Assembly (NCBI RefSeq): GCF_025766255.1
Contig: NW_026516712.1
Location: 124,001-188,000, forward strand
Length of the DNA: 64,000 nt
Reading direction: 5' to 3'
DNA from: Zychaea mexicana
Taxonomy: Eukaryota > Mucoromycota > Mucoromycetes > Mucorales > Lichtheimiaceae
Position 1 is the stretch's first letter; each line of letters starts with the position of its first letter. Position numbers and translations under genes: made by a program. The notes beneath the pieces were generated by a model. It saw nothing but the letters and a program-made list of their open reading frames with translations. It was not told where the DNA came from and searched no databases. Below, one piece after another: positions 10,994 through 21,971 of this stretch.

Positions 10994-12680
10994 AGTACTA
11001 TTATGCGAATATTTCTCTGAGCAATGTAATCGTCGGTGATACTGTGTAACATATTATAATAAAATTTCCCATGCAGCAGCAGCATAACCTTTTATGCATT
11101 TTTACTGTTGAATCGTTTGTTGTCCCATACATTTATACAGTGGTTCCCCTAAAATTTCACTCTTCAAATTCATGGAAATCAGGGATTGTGAAAGTTAACG
11201 AAAGCTAGGTCAAACTGCCATGTACAGATTCTTTATCCAAACAGATCTTGATGTTACATGGATTAACCAACACTCAAGAAAATTGTCACTCTAACGGTCA
11301 TGTACTTTATGTAGCCTATTGTCCGATACATATACCTGGCCGTATCGACATATTCTACACTACTTGATTCTGATGTTGAATCACATAATTCACATTGTAC
11401 ATTGCCTGCTGTCAAATACATTTACCGGGCCGGATTAACCTTTTCTTCACATACATAATAGATAAAGATACACCAAATGAAGAGACGATGGACGACCCTA
11501 ACAAGGCTAGCGCAAAACTGCGAAAGAATTTCCACACCATTTCGGGAAGCCTTTCTGAGCATGCTCAAACGGTCGTAGGTTCGACCTCTCACTGCTGTCT
11601 GGTAAAAACTTCTTGCCTATGAAATACAATGATCTCGCAGAATCCCCAGTGACAAATTGGATCGCTTATGATAGATTTACCCATAGAAGCACACCGATGT
11701 GCCCTAGTTTTTCAACCAGGTTTCAGATTGTGTGTTTAACGTAATTGTCAGTTTTGATATTGTACATATACTAATAAAAAAAGGCTTGTATTGTGGTAAA
11801 GTTATTCTTGGTAGTTAAAGGTTACAGAGTGAGAGAATCCCTTACAAACAGACTCATTGTTTCTCACACAATCTTGCAGTTGACATGCACTTGGAAGAGC
11901 TTTATCCGAAGGCTGGATCATACACGGGCACTTGAATTAGTGTTACGGGCATGCGTCATAAAGTGAGCCGGAAACGACGACAAAACAAGACAAGCCAAAG
12001 ACAGAGGAGAGATGAATCTAGGTCAAGGCAAGAAGAATATCGGAAGGTCAAGGAGACCAGATGATGAGAAAGGAACAAGGGACAAGTCGAGTGATTACAT
12101 TTATATTTATGAAGGTTGATAAGTTGGGTGATGATTGACGATAAAGATGTTGAGGGATTGAGTAGAGGTCAACGAATAGTCATGACAGGAAGGGCCTCTA
12201 TTGGGGTTAAAGCGATGCAAGCGAAATTTGAAAAGTGACCCACAAGTCGCTTCAATAGCGGACGTTGCCCATAAATTGTGCCATTCGCTGCGAAAAAAAA
12301 TTTCTCAACGAATTGGATGCGGTGAATAAAGCCAGCAGTGGTATTCCAGCTGCGTCGGGGGCCTTCGAGCTATCGCCGGGTTGACATCGTGCTTCTACTT
12401 TTCGAAGTAGGAGTGGGGAGCTGAAAGTTCTTTTAAGAATGATCAGTTTCTTTTCCCATTCGTTCCCCACTTTTTACACAAAAAAAAGAAAATGACAATA
12501 ATATAGCATCTGGAGCAAGTCCAGCTTACTCGCTAAATTTTCCCCAATTATTTTTTTTTGGGCGAGTCCAACTTTTGCAAGCGGACCAGCTTTTGCTAGC
12601 GGACTCACATATAATCTTAGCGAGTCTATCAGAGTCTGTCAACTTTGACAAACAATTGTCAGCAGTGCCAGCAACATCTA
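10994..12680. other. Insert between the two arrays, mostly unassigned
   Basis: Sequence following the esterase stop contains a likely poly(A) region (ATAATAAAA near 11057), then DNA without recognised genes. A purine-rich stretch at about 11959-12062 reads as a very basic peptide but is closed by stops. At 12510-12630 short repeated motifs such as AAGTCCAGCTT and GGACCAGCTTTTGC occur, perhaps the remains of another small element. Confidence 0.4.
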
Positions 12681-12973
12681 TCACTCAAACCGTTCACTCA
12701 AATCGTTCACCCGTTCACTCAAACCGTTCACTCAAATCGTTCACTCAAATCGTTCACCCAAATCGTTCACTCAAACCGTTCACCCAAATCGTTCACTCAA
12801 ACCGTTCACTCAAATCGTTCACTCAAACCGTTCACTCAAACCGTTCACTCAAACCGTTCACTCAAATCGTTCACTCAAACCGTTCACTCAAACCGTTCAC
12901 TCAAACCGTTCACTCAAACCGTTCACTCAAATCGTTCACTCAAATCGTTCACTCAGACCGTTCACCCACACCG
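12681..12973 (+). repeat. Tandem array of 13-bp unit, right copy
   Basis: About 22 copies of the same AAYCGTTCACTCA unit run directly into the right terminal inverted repeat. Its last units share the distinctive ending CTCAGACCGTTCACCCACAC with the left array, indicating duplication of one original array. Confidence 0.92.
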
Positions 12974-13003
12974 TGGGATTTGGCACAACCGCTGGGGATG
13001 CTC
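12974..13003 (-). repeat. Right terminal inverted repeat of Harbinger element
   Basis: Perfect 30-bp inverted complement of the left end, followed by the TTA target duplication at 13004-13006. Confidence 0.93.
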
Positions 13004-13288
13004 TTACACGATCTCAAGTAACAATGTTGAAGATGATCGCAGAACACCCTTTTTGGGCCTTATTAGCCAATGAAATCAAAGATCTGACGCGACACAGAGG
13101 GATGATGCTACCTTGGGCTGGTCTTTGCACACGAAATGACACAATACCTGAGAAAGATGGTGCATAGCATGGTATCTCGGCACGCAATAACACGCTCCCT
13201 CTACCTTGCTGTTGTACATAATGTCGGTTATCAAAGACGAATGGCGCAATACGTCGTAACGTCTTGTGCATACATAACGACGATGGTG

Positions 13289-13303
13289 TATATATATATA
13301 AAG
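13289..13303 (+). promoter_or_regulatory. TATA box of the MFS transporter gene
   Basis: A TATATATATAAAG run lies about 60-70 bases upstream of the transporter ATG at 13362. The Harbinger right end is only about 290 bases further upstream, so most of the native upstream region has been displaced by the element. Confidence 0.55.
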
Positions 13304-13361
13304 TCGCCAATATATTCACACTTGGCCCACTATATCTTCTCTAAACCACACAAACATACAT

Positions 13362-15466
13362 ATGGCCCAAATTTCAGCGCCATCCATACACGAGGTCACG
13401 AAAACCCAAAAGGACTTTTGCCATTCTGACACGTCGTCTACTCTCGACTCTAGTGTTGAAGAAGCTGTCAACAGAGAAGGCTACGATAAGGATCTGCAAT
13501 GGACGGAGGAGGAAGAAAAACAGGTACGATGGATCATTGATCTTCGTCTGTTCCCTTTGATCCTTTTGGGCTCGTTTGTGCTGAACATGGATCGCACCAA
13601 CCTCTGTAAGTGAAACGGTATCGTCAATCCCATGATCTTTACATACAAACAACTCACCATCACCCCTATTATCATTCTTCTCCATGATCCTATAGCGAAT
13701 GCCATTTCCGATAACCTCGCCCAAGATCTTGGATTCACCAACGACGATGTAAACACCACCATCATGGTTTACGCCATTTTGTTCACTATCTTTGCCCTTC
13801 CTTCCAATTTTGTTTCGAAACGTATCGGCGCTCATCTTTGGATCCCCATTCTTATGAACTCCTGGGGAGTCATTACCTGGGCTCATGCACTTGTGCACGT
13901 ATGTATCCCCCCCTCCTCCTTCTCTCTTAAACGCATCCAATTTTCTTTTTAACATTTCGTTTTTTGTGAAATTCCCCTTTTAGGACTTGGGAGGCTTTTT
14001 TGCTATTCGGGTGCTCATTGCCATCACGGAAGCTGGATTTATTCCTGCCTGTATCTATTACCTTTCGTCATGGTACAAGACCAAGGAGCTTGCGACACGG
14101 CTGGCGTGGTTCTGGGGAATCCAATCATTAGCCTCTGCGTTTTCTGGTCTTATCTCATTTGGCGTTTTCCGCATGCGTGGCATTGGCGGTCTGGAAGGTT
14201 GGAAATGGTTGTTCCTTCTCGATGGCATTTTTACACATATTGTCGGCGTTTTCTGCTTGTAAGTTGGTTTGTAGCCATCCCATTTGACGGGAACCTATTG
14301 GAAAAAGTGCCTAATGTTTTTTGTAGCTTCTACTTGCCCGGGCGTCCATCACGAACTCAAGGTCTGCTTCGTGGCAAGAAGGGATGGTTCAACGAACGTC
14401 AAATGAGAATCGCTGTTACTCGACTCATCCGCGATGATCTGAGCAAGACCGAACAGCACAACTCGCGTATTACATTGGAGGATATCAAGTCGACAGTACT
14501 GGATACCAAAGTGTGGACACATTTGATTACAACTTTTATTGGGTACGGCAACTTTTTTGGTATCTTGTTTAAGACATATTCATCGAGCATATGTGCTTAT
14601 ATCATTGTTTATTCTTTTGTCTCAATGTGTTCTCTTTTGTACTTAGTTTCGTACCCATTACACCTATTACCACTTATCTACCCAGTATGATCCGTGACGG
14701 TGGCTTCGAAACAACCACGGCTAACTTGCTTACAGTGCCGTCCTATATCATCAATGGTATTTTCTCAATCCTGATTGCATGGAGCTCTGATCGACATGGC
14801 GAAGTATCACTCCATTGTATGATTGGTGTCATTTGGTCCCTTGCCTGCTTCGCTGCACTTCGAGCTTTACCCGCCGACACCGATCGATGGAATACATTCG
14901 GAGCAGCCATGATGGCAGCAGCTTCACCCAGGTAGTAGAGATAAATATCTTTTGTTATAGCGCTGATGCTTTTTTCAATGTATTTTTGCGACTAACAAGT
15001 CATTTCTTCTTCTTCTTCTTCTCTTTTTACAATAGCTGGCACGGAATGCATATAGCTTTTATGAGTTCCAATGTGGCGCCGGTTGGAAAGCGCGTTCTAT
15101 GCTATAGTGCAATTATTGCTTCAGCCAACATTTGCGCTGTGCCTGGTGCAGTGATCTATCGTAAGTTAATATCTCATTCATTGTCGCATTATAGCAAGAA
15201 GAAAAAATGTATGACTGACTAATTGCTTTTTTTTTTCTTTTGCAGAGACCTGGGACGCACCACGGTACTACTATGGTAATACGATCAACATCATTCTAAT
15301 AGCTATCCTCGGCTTGCTTTTCATGGCCCAACGATTGCGATACGATCTTACCAACCGATGGCGCGCTCGCAAGTGGGGCAAAATGTCCGAAGAAGAGAGA
15401 CAACATTATCGCGACACTACCAAAGACACTGGAAGCAATCGACTTGACTTTCGATTCTACCTTTGA
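13362..15466 (+). CDS. MFS transporter, DAL5/allantoate permease (ACS) type
   Basis: Seven exons join in frame: 13362-13605, 13696-13898, 13984-14258, 14327-14542, 14647-14931, 15036-15160 and 15246-15466, giving 522 residues, the normal size for the family. The N-terminus is hydrophilic (about 65 residues). Then come about 12 membrane segments with family marks: LNMDRTNLSNAISDNLAQDL after helix 1, an SWYKTKE loop, GWKWLFLLDG, and YQTWDAPRYYYGN late in the protein. DAL5-type carriers are proton symporters for anionic organic substrates such as allantoate, nicotinate, pantothenate or dipeptides; the substrate cannot be told from sequence. All introns are GT-AG. The gene sits directly downstream of the transposon. 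Confidence 0.92.
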
Positions 15467-15719
15467 AAAAAGACCACCAACATTTCTTCGTCACCACATC
15501 TGCATATACATACTTTGCCATCACCCTTTTACCCATATATACACTACTGCTCTATATCACACTACTGTTTTCTCTTTCGTACTTCTCTCCTTGTTCATTT
15601 TCGTCGCACATGTAGCATGTACATCTTATATATATTATTTCCCTTTAACTATTTATAATATAATGTACAGTTCGATAACAGAAAAACATATCTTTTCCCC
15701 TTGTCGCATAGGATCGATT

Positions 15720-16189
15720 CTACTGTTTGCTAATTGGCTTCAATTGAGAGGCACCACCGCCAGGTGCGTTAACAATTTCTGGCTCCTTCAATCCGGGTTG
15801 AATCTCGTTATCTGCAATCATATATAAAGCAACACAGCCCAAATGAGTCAGTTTGTTTTTTGTGTCGTACAACAGCAACATATACCCGGGGGAATTTGTG
15901 TTGAATCACTGATGGACTTACCCTTTTTCGTTTTCTTTTCCGCACCCATACCAATGAAATAGTACAATGTACCGACACCTACGATGGCTGCAGAAATGGC
16001 AGCATAATTTGGACCAGAACGCATTTGCTCATTGGCTTCTACAAGTGCGAACGAGCGCGATGTTAGCGAAAATTAAAGAAAAAAATGAATCGGCTTTTAA
16101 AGGTGGAAAGAGGTTCACTTGCCTCGGCCATCAGCTCGACGAAGAGCAGCAGTGTTTGTTCGGAATAATCGACGGGCAACGAAGGACAT
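15720..16189 (-). CDS. Small predicted mitochondrial membrane protein A
   Basis: Three exons, 16189-16123, 16038-15922 and 15811-15720, encode 91 residues. The first intron uses a GC donor (AG|GCAAGT) because no GT alternative keeps the frame. The N-terminus MSFVARRLFRTNTAALRRA is Arg-rich, without acids, and looks like a mitochondrial targeting sequence. A Gly/Ala-rich hydrophobic helix (about 34-52) follows, then a short Lys-rich and Pro/Gly-rich tail. Composition and size resemble accessory subunits of inner-membrane complexes, but no family is recognised. Gene B on the same strand has the same three-exon plan and a similar layout, so the two may be diverged paralogues. The transporter gene converges on it. 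Confidence 0.7.
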
Positions 16190-17017
16190 GATGTATTATG
16201 ATATGTGTTTAATGCGTTACCAGAACAGAAACGAAAGAAACGGTGGCCCCAAACATTGAAGAATAATGCAGGCGTATTATATAACAAGACAGCAGGTTTA
16301 TGCAAGGGTTGCATCATCATTACGAAAACCGCGGAATTTTTTTGGTTTCAGCCCTGCCCACTAAAACCGGAAAGTAGCCTTCAGCTAATGGGCTGATCAT
16401 TCTACACCAAGTGGATCTGTATATTATATGTAACCGCGAAAAAGCGAAAACAACAATAGCGGAGAAAGAATACGCACGCGTTATATGATCACTACAAAGT
16501 CCATAATCTTTCAGATAAGAGCAATCGAAGTTGTAGTTGCCTATTGGTATTCGAGTTTATATTCCAATGAGATAAGGGAAAAGCCAAGTCGTTGCTCATA
16601 ACTATGGATCGTATGAAACGTGGTTATGGGTTACTGCTTCTGCCAAATGACAGACTGTTTGTCGATACGTCAGCAGCATTATGTCGAACAGATTATTATC
16701 ATCTTTCTATGATATAACAATAAATCGACGGAACGAAACGCATGCACACAACAAAGCTTAACGACCCAATCCATTATCGAGAGTGAAAGACTATCAGGTG
16801 CGTATAGTCCAGCTTTCTGACACTGAACGATTCTATCAGCAGAAACACATACCATATGGCCACCTGCATTCTACATCAAAGCAGGTTTTCATGTTTTTAT
16901 TTTTTATTAAATGCTGATTTATATATACAAATAAAAAACAGTAAACAAGTGTTCAAGAACAAATAAATAAAAAAAGTATGTCCATTGTATGAGGCAGCAG
17001 TGAGGGCCCACTCGACG
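16190..17017. other. Intergenic stretch between the two small genes
   Basis: About 830 bases hold the upstream region of gene A and the downstream region of gene B. No further gene, tRNA or repeat is supported. Confidence 0.5.
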
Positions 17018-17577
17018 TTAGTTGGACTTTACTTGAGGTAATCCACTGTCGCTAATAGTTTCTGCTTGTGATTGCTGTGGACCGATTACTCCAGGCTGAG
17101 AGGCATCTGTAATTTTTTTTAAAGTTATTAGTAAATTATTTGTAATATAAGGAGTTTCCTTTTTGTTTTGCTTACTGTGCCGATGATGCGGGTCTCCATG
17201 TTGACAATGATGGCAATAATGAGGGTGACATCCCCATCCATAATATCCCTTGTATTCACCACTAGTAGCTTGCATGGCACCTCGGTGTTTTCCAGCATGA
17301 TACGTGGCTGTAAGTACTACGATACCGAAGATCAATCCTCCCAACCTTGGTCCGTTATGCATCATCATCCTTCCAGAGTGGTGGGCAAAGGCTACATTGC
17401 AAACAGAGGTTTTATTTAAACACAAATATACTGTATAAAGTATGTAGGCGGTACCAAATCGTATTATAATTGAGAGAATCGAGGATGGTTCTACATACTT
17501 TGAGGATCAGCACGGTGTAAGAAAAAGGAACGAGTTGCATTGGATCGGAAAAATTGGTTACGAGCAGCAGAAAACAT
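17018..17577 (-). CDS. Small predicted mitochondrial membrane protein B with His/Cys cluster
   Basis: Three exons, 17577-17499, 17391-17176 and 17106-17018, join by GT-AG introns to 127 residues. The start MFSAARNQFFRSNATRSFF is a plausible mitochondrial presequence. After a His/Met-rich patch (HHSGRMMMH) comes one hydrophobic helix (about GGLIFGIVVLTATY). A striking CHPHYCHHCQHGDPHHRH segment follows that could bind metal ions, then an acidic/Gln tail. Its N-terminus, helix position and intron phases resemble gene A about 1.4 kb away on the same strand. No known family is recognised. A role in metal handling or respiratory-complex assembly is only a guess from composition. Confidence 0.68.
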
Positions 17578-17890
17578 GGTAATAAAGTATTATAGTAGGT
17601 GATATTCGAGATATGCGTAGTAGAATTGTAAGTAGACAAAAAGGCATGATATTTATATCCTTCTGTCGCATACCGGTGCAAGCACGTCTTTGATTTTTTG
17701 ACTCATGCATACGGACGTACTCCTGTAGTAGACGTGGTCGGGGTTGAGATCACCCGGAAGCCGTAGCCTCGAGCTGGAGCAGAAATGAGTCAAATTCTCC
17801 AAAAGCGATCGGATCACAGCTAAACCCATGATGTAACACAAAATGTAAAAGAGCCGAACGCACATATAATTCTCTCTTTCCCACAAAATC
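17578..17890. promoter_or_regulatory. Divergent intergenic region with a Gcn4-type site
   Basis: The 313 bases between gene B (-) and the DUF1772 gene (+) must hold both promoters. A TGAGTCA heptamer (bZIP/Gcn4-AP-1 consensus) lies at 17786-17792, and ACATATAATT, a weak TATA-like site, at about 17863. Confidence 0.4.
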
Positions 17891-18328
17891 ATGTCTGTCG
17901 TTGTACCATATCACGTTCAACCCATTGCCGCTACTGCAAATGGAATTTTCGCTGGCCTTGGCTTGACTCTTAACGGTGTCACAATACCTGCATTGCGTGT
18001 AGGTGGTTATCCCGTCGCCAGCTGGGCTGTCACTTACAAGAATGGTTCCAAGATCGGTATTGCCACCATCTTTATTTCGTCAGCTGCACACTTTTACACG
18101 TACTACCTGACCAAGAATCGACGCGCTCTTTATTGTGGTATCGCATCACTGATCAGCTTTCCATACACGTTGATCTTTATGAAGCCCACCAATGACCGTC
18201 TACATGAGCTCAACGCAAACCCTGCACATGACCAAAAGGAGGTCGTCGGGCTCGTTGAAAAATGGGATAAACTGCAGATGTTCCGAACCGGTGCTGGCCT
18301 TGCTGCATTATGGTTGACTCTCTTTTAG
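17891..18328 (+). CDS. DUF1772 (anthrone oxygenase-like) membrane protein
   Basis: A single uninterrupted frame of 145 residues with about four hydrophobic segments: near 12-32, 50-68, 77-98 and 130-145. It has the compact four-helix layout of DUF1772 proteins, with a conserved NGIFAGLGL-type first helix, a central W-x-x-x-Y loop and a late NxR/W pattern (PTNDRLHELN and LVEKWDKL). The family includes fungal anthrone oxygenases but most members, often outside biosynthetic clusters, have no known substrate. No polyketide synthase lies nearby, so a secondary-metabolite role is not supported here. The ATG directly follows a pyrimidine-rich leader. Confidence 0.8.
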   Translation: MSVVVPYHVQPIAATANGIFAGLGLTLNGVTIPALRVGGYPVASWAVTYKNGSKIGIATIFISSAAHFYTYYLTKNRRALYCGIASLISFPYTLIFMKPTNDRLHELNANPAHDQKEVVGLVEKWDKLQMFRTGAGLAALWLTLF

Positions 18329-18462
18329 AGTATTATAATAATTTAAAGAAATAGCAAAGTATACATATAATACACTTTTAGCATTTGTATCATGAACGAG
18401 ATTTATTGAGGTTTCATCAATTCTATGTGTCGGTTGTGTGTATGTAGTAGATATTCTAGTGC

Positions 18463-19686
18463 TTAAGGTGCATAGACAGGAAAGTCAGTGTATCCCTGAG
18501 CGCCTCCGCCATATAGAGTGGATCTATCGTATTTATTCAAAGGCCATCCATTTCGCAAGCGTTCCACGAGATCAGGGTTGGAGGTGAAGCTACGACCGAA
18601 GGCGATCAAATTGCCTGTGGCATCAGCGACGTCTTCTGCAAGCTTTGGCGCATAAGTGTAACCACCCGCAGATATAAAGACGCCGTGTTGCCATTTTCCG
18701 CGGAAGGGATCTAGTGAATCGCTGGTCTCTGCGTTCTCCTCACCTAAAAGATTGAGGCGTGGCTCAACCATGTGCACATAGGATATGTTTGGATGCTTGC
18801 TATAGAGTTGCTCAAGGATGTATGACCAAGTTTGATAAGGGGAATCGTCGTTCATATCCTTTTAACAATCCAAAAAGAAGAAGTTAGTTATACTTGATCG
18901 AGTATGTGTCACATATGAAAGATTACTGCTACTGCTACTAGGTTTGGAGCACTAGATTATACAAATAATTATAATTACCTGGAAACCACCAAAAGGCGAG
19001 AAACGAATGGCAGTTTTTTCAGATCCAATGGTTGCCGCAACAGCATCGACGACCTCCAAGGCAAAGCGAGCACGATTCTCCATCGATCCACCATATTTAT
19101 CCGTGCGAACATTACTAGAACTGTTGATGAACTGATCGATCAAGTATCCATTGGCACCATGGATCTCAACGCCATCGAAACCGGCCTTGATAGCATTCTT
19201 GGCAGCCACGGCGTATTCTTCGATAACTTGAGGGATCTCATCCAATTCCAATGCGCGCGGGACTTCGTGATCGGAACCTGTTGCCATGTTTGCTCCTTTA
19301 ATAGCAATGGCTGAGGCAGAGACAGGCTTGACGTTGTTTGGCATCAAGGCAGATGAAGTAGCTCGACCAATGTGCCATAACTGGCTATAAATGACACCTC
19401 CCTTGACATGGACAGCATCGGTAACGGGTTTCCAGCCTTCAACTTGTTCGGGAGTGTAAATACCAGGTGCAAGAGGTGTCCCACCAGCAAAGGGAGAAAT
19501 CAACGTTGCTTCTGTGATGAGAAGTCCACCATCGGTGGCACGCTGCTCGTAGTGCTCGCGGATCAAATCAGTGGGGACATGATCTGCGGTGGCTCGAAGA
19601 CGGGTCATGGGTGCTAGAACAATACGGTGCTTTAACTGGGCACTACCGAGCTTGATCGGTTGAAAGAGTTTGGATGATGCGGTCAT
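18463..19686 (-). CDS. Old yellow enzyme family NADH:flavin oxidoreductase
   Basis: Two exons (19686-18979 and 18858-18463) with one 120-bp GT-AG intron give 367 residues, the usual OYE length. Seen: APMTRLRA, with the Thr that tunes FMN; HGANGYLIDQF (about 176-186), with the substrate-binding His and Asn and the proton-donating Tyr; KYGGSMENRARF; the FMN-phosphate-binding region IAFGRSF; and a C-terminal YGGGAQGYTDFP. These enzymes use FMN and NAD(P)H to reduce activated C=C bonds of enones and related compounds in the cytosol. All key residues are present, so it should be active. A TATA box lies about 65 bases upstream of the ATG. Confidence 0.95.
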
Positions 19687-19746
19687 GATAGAAAAAAAGA
19701 ATGTAGAGATGAAATAATGAATTTTCAAACAGCTCAACTTGAACAG

Positions 19747-19756
19747 CCTTTATATA
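19747..19756 (-). promoter_or_regulatory. TATA box of the old yellow enzyme gene
   Basis: TATATAAAGG on the minus strand, about 60-70 bases upstream of the ATG at 19686. Confidence 0.55.
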
Positions 19757-21598
19757 CCATAGACATGTCAAACTCGCTCGACGAAGCAAATTGCTTGGTT
19801 TGAACCGGAAGCAAAAGGACCCGCCTTCCGTCTCTCACCCAACAACCATAAAAGTAAATCACACGTAAACATGACGGTAGCCTCCTTGAAGTTCGTTCGG
19901 ACTGATTACAAATGCTGCATAAGCTGACTAACAAATTATTCATATAAAATCTTCGATTGCCGTTTGGCCTTTGAGACGGGCCGTTTTAGTTTTAGGTGTC
20001 CGAAAAACTACAAACGGCAACTAACTACAATTTGTATCTTTTGAATGGCTTGTCATCATAGAAAATGTTGAATCACTTGACTTAAAACGAATGACAAATT
20101 GATGAATCAACCACTTAATCTTCTTGCAATTATCAGAAGGCTGTGTCGCTGACTATCTCTTTCAAGTTTCAGAAATCAGAGCGATTCTTCTATTAAATCA
20201 CGTTTGATTGTAATCAAGCAAGTAAGCCGTACACCTTTTATTTCTTAAATTCTTACAATGAGGCATTCCAAGAAATAGTGAACTTGCCACGTACTGCCAA
20301 TATTTGAATAGGATTACAGGAACAACTATACTCTTTGAACTCTTACAAGATACAAGATCTGTTGTGCTTTTGTAGCTCATATACCCACTGATCCACCACC
20401 CGAAGAACGACAACATACAAAGGTTAAAAGATACTACCGAAAGCGTGACAAAACCTACATTTCTAAAGCTGCAATGACAAATATCCATAGCAAAGAGATA
20501 CAGTATTCGGGGGCGTTTGATCCATTCTCAATACGCGTGAATATCATGTTTTTAACCTGCTGCCAACAGTATTTTTTTTCGCCAAAACGCTCAGAATCGA
20601 TCCACCAGAGTTGGAACATTATAATAGTTGATTTCTTTTTTGTAATACTGGCATGCCTATCGGATTGTACTGCGAATTGATAATTCACTATCATTTTGAA
20701 ACCAAAAAATGTTTAAAATTTGAGGAGTCTATATAAAGTGGACAACCTGATACGCCTAGAGGAAATCATATGATGCCAATGTAAAAAGCTTCATTATGGA
20801 ACATACTTGTTATCTAAGCTTTGTTGTAGTGTATTGGGCAACATGTCCGCTAAGGCGCAATTGTATAAACTTACACTACCGTAGAAAACAATCCTCAAAC
20901 GTTATAAAACGATACAAGGCATTGAAATGGATTTCGTTGCAAAAGAAGATTATTGGAATATCCCACATTGGAGAAGATTAAAATGCGAAACTAGGTCGAC
21001 TCACATTCAACTACAAAGCTCATTTGCCATCGTGGTGATCTTTGCGTTACTTTGATTATCAAGAACAAAAGTAAAAGATCCAAGCAAGACCGTGATCCGA
21101 CAAACGATCAGGATCTAAGCAATTCTTCCAACCACGGCAATCTGCATTGTATATGTGTATATGTGTATAGCATGATGTGCCACATAAATTATTCATGGAG
21201 GTTACGCGACATAGATAATGCAAGGATGCTAACTAAATTAATAAAAGGGTCTTTCTTCGCCTGTAAGCGCGAGGGAGAAGTAACGCAAGCTCAAACGCCA
21301 TTGACAAGGTGGAATCCGTTTACGAAAGACGAATGGTCAAGAGAAAAGTGGTACTTTTTGAAACCGGAGAATAGCGGGAAAAAAGGCATCCTACTTGCAA
21401 TACCAGCGCGTTATAAAATATCGTATAAGCCTTTTTAAACCAAGCTTTGACAACGCGATTCCGCAGCAGTCAGTCAGGTCAAGCTTGAAGTCAAGCGTGT
21501 CTCAATTACTGCCGTTGATGGTCATTTAATTCAAACGGATCTTGCATCACAGAAAAGAAAAACACAGACGCAACCTCGTTTTTTTACTTTTAAGAACA
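19757..21598. other. Gene-poor stretch
   Basis: About 1.8 kb with no recognisable gene, RNA or long repeat. The longest open frame (21052-21438, 128 codons) has no domain and ordinary non-coding composition, so it is not called. Confidence 0.5.
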
Positions 21599-21754
21599 AT
21601 GGCAGGGTCCGTGCGTAGAGAGCACGGTGTCAAAGAGTTGCCACCGCTTTATATGCACTTGAAAGAGATCTTAAATCTCAATCAGTACATTCACAAACAA
21701 AGTACAAAAGTACTTCACAAGGTCGATCAATACGCGAGAGATCTTTCTTTGTGA
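21599..21754 (+). CDS. Possible small protein, 51 residues
   Basis: An ATG after an A/T-rich leader opens a 51-residue frame beginning MAGSVRREHGVKELPPLYM. It has a charged start, then an amphipathic helical part with hydrophobic spacing (LKEILNLNQYIHKQ) and a DQYARDL end. Codon use looks gene-like and the upstream CACAGACGCAACC-T-rich leader resembles those of the real genes here. There is no homology claim; it may be a fragment. Confidence 0.25.
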   Translation: MAGSVRREHGVKELPPLYMHLKEILNLNQYIHKQSTKVLHKVDQYARDLSL

Positions 21755-21971
21755 TTTGGGATGGCATTTCCCAACGATAGATTAAGTTTCCGTTATAATA
21801 ATAGTCAAACATAGAAAGCTTCTCTTGTTGATTATTATCTTTTTGTCATTTTCTTATTGTATTTTAAAGAGAAACCCTATTTTCTAGGAAGTTCCAATAG
21901 AAAAAGAGGGGAAAAACTCCTGCTGTCTCTTTTTTCCAAGGAAGACAACAAAGCCTGATCGAAGACGCAGG

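Larger units (their letters stand above)
7826..13003. mobile_element. PIF/Harbinger-type DNA transposon, inactivated, with captured DNA
   Basis: The element is bounded by perfect 30-bp inverted repeats (7826-7855 and 12974-13003; outer end GAGCATCCCCAGCGG). Each is flanked by the trinucleotide TTA (7823-7825 and 13004-13006), the 3-bp target duplication typical of PIF/Harbinger. It encodes the two proteins expected of the superfamily in opposite orientation: a Myb/SANT-like protein (+) and a DDE transposase (-), both broken. The right half contains two 13-bp-unit tandem arrays with about 2 kb between them, including part of an esterase gene. Identical terminal repeats and target duplications suggest a fairly recent insertion. 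With no intact transposase it would need one supplied in trans. Confidence 0.9.

Noticed and set aside
10476..12973. CRISPR-like array
   Set aside because: Units are directly adjacent 13-mers without spacers, in a eukaryotic transposon.
12575..13073. Two overlapping frames of about 145 codons with a repeating FTQTVHSNRSLK peptide
   Set aside because: Translation of the 13-bp array; with a 13-base unit any frame gives a periodic peptide, and there is no other coding evidence.
17891..19686. Secondary-metabolite cluster (DUF1772, old yellow enzyme and MFS transporter nearby)
   Set aside because: No backbone synthase, regulator or further tailoring enzyme is present in the neighbourhood.
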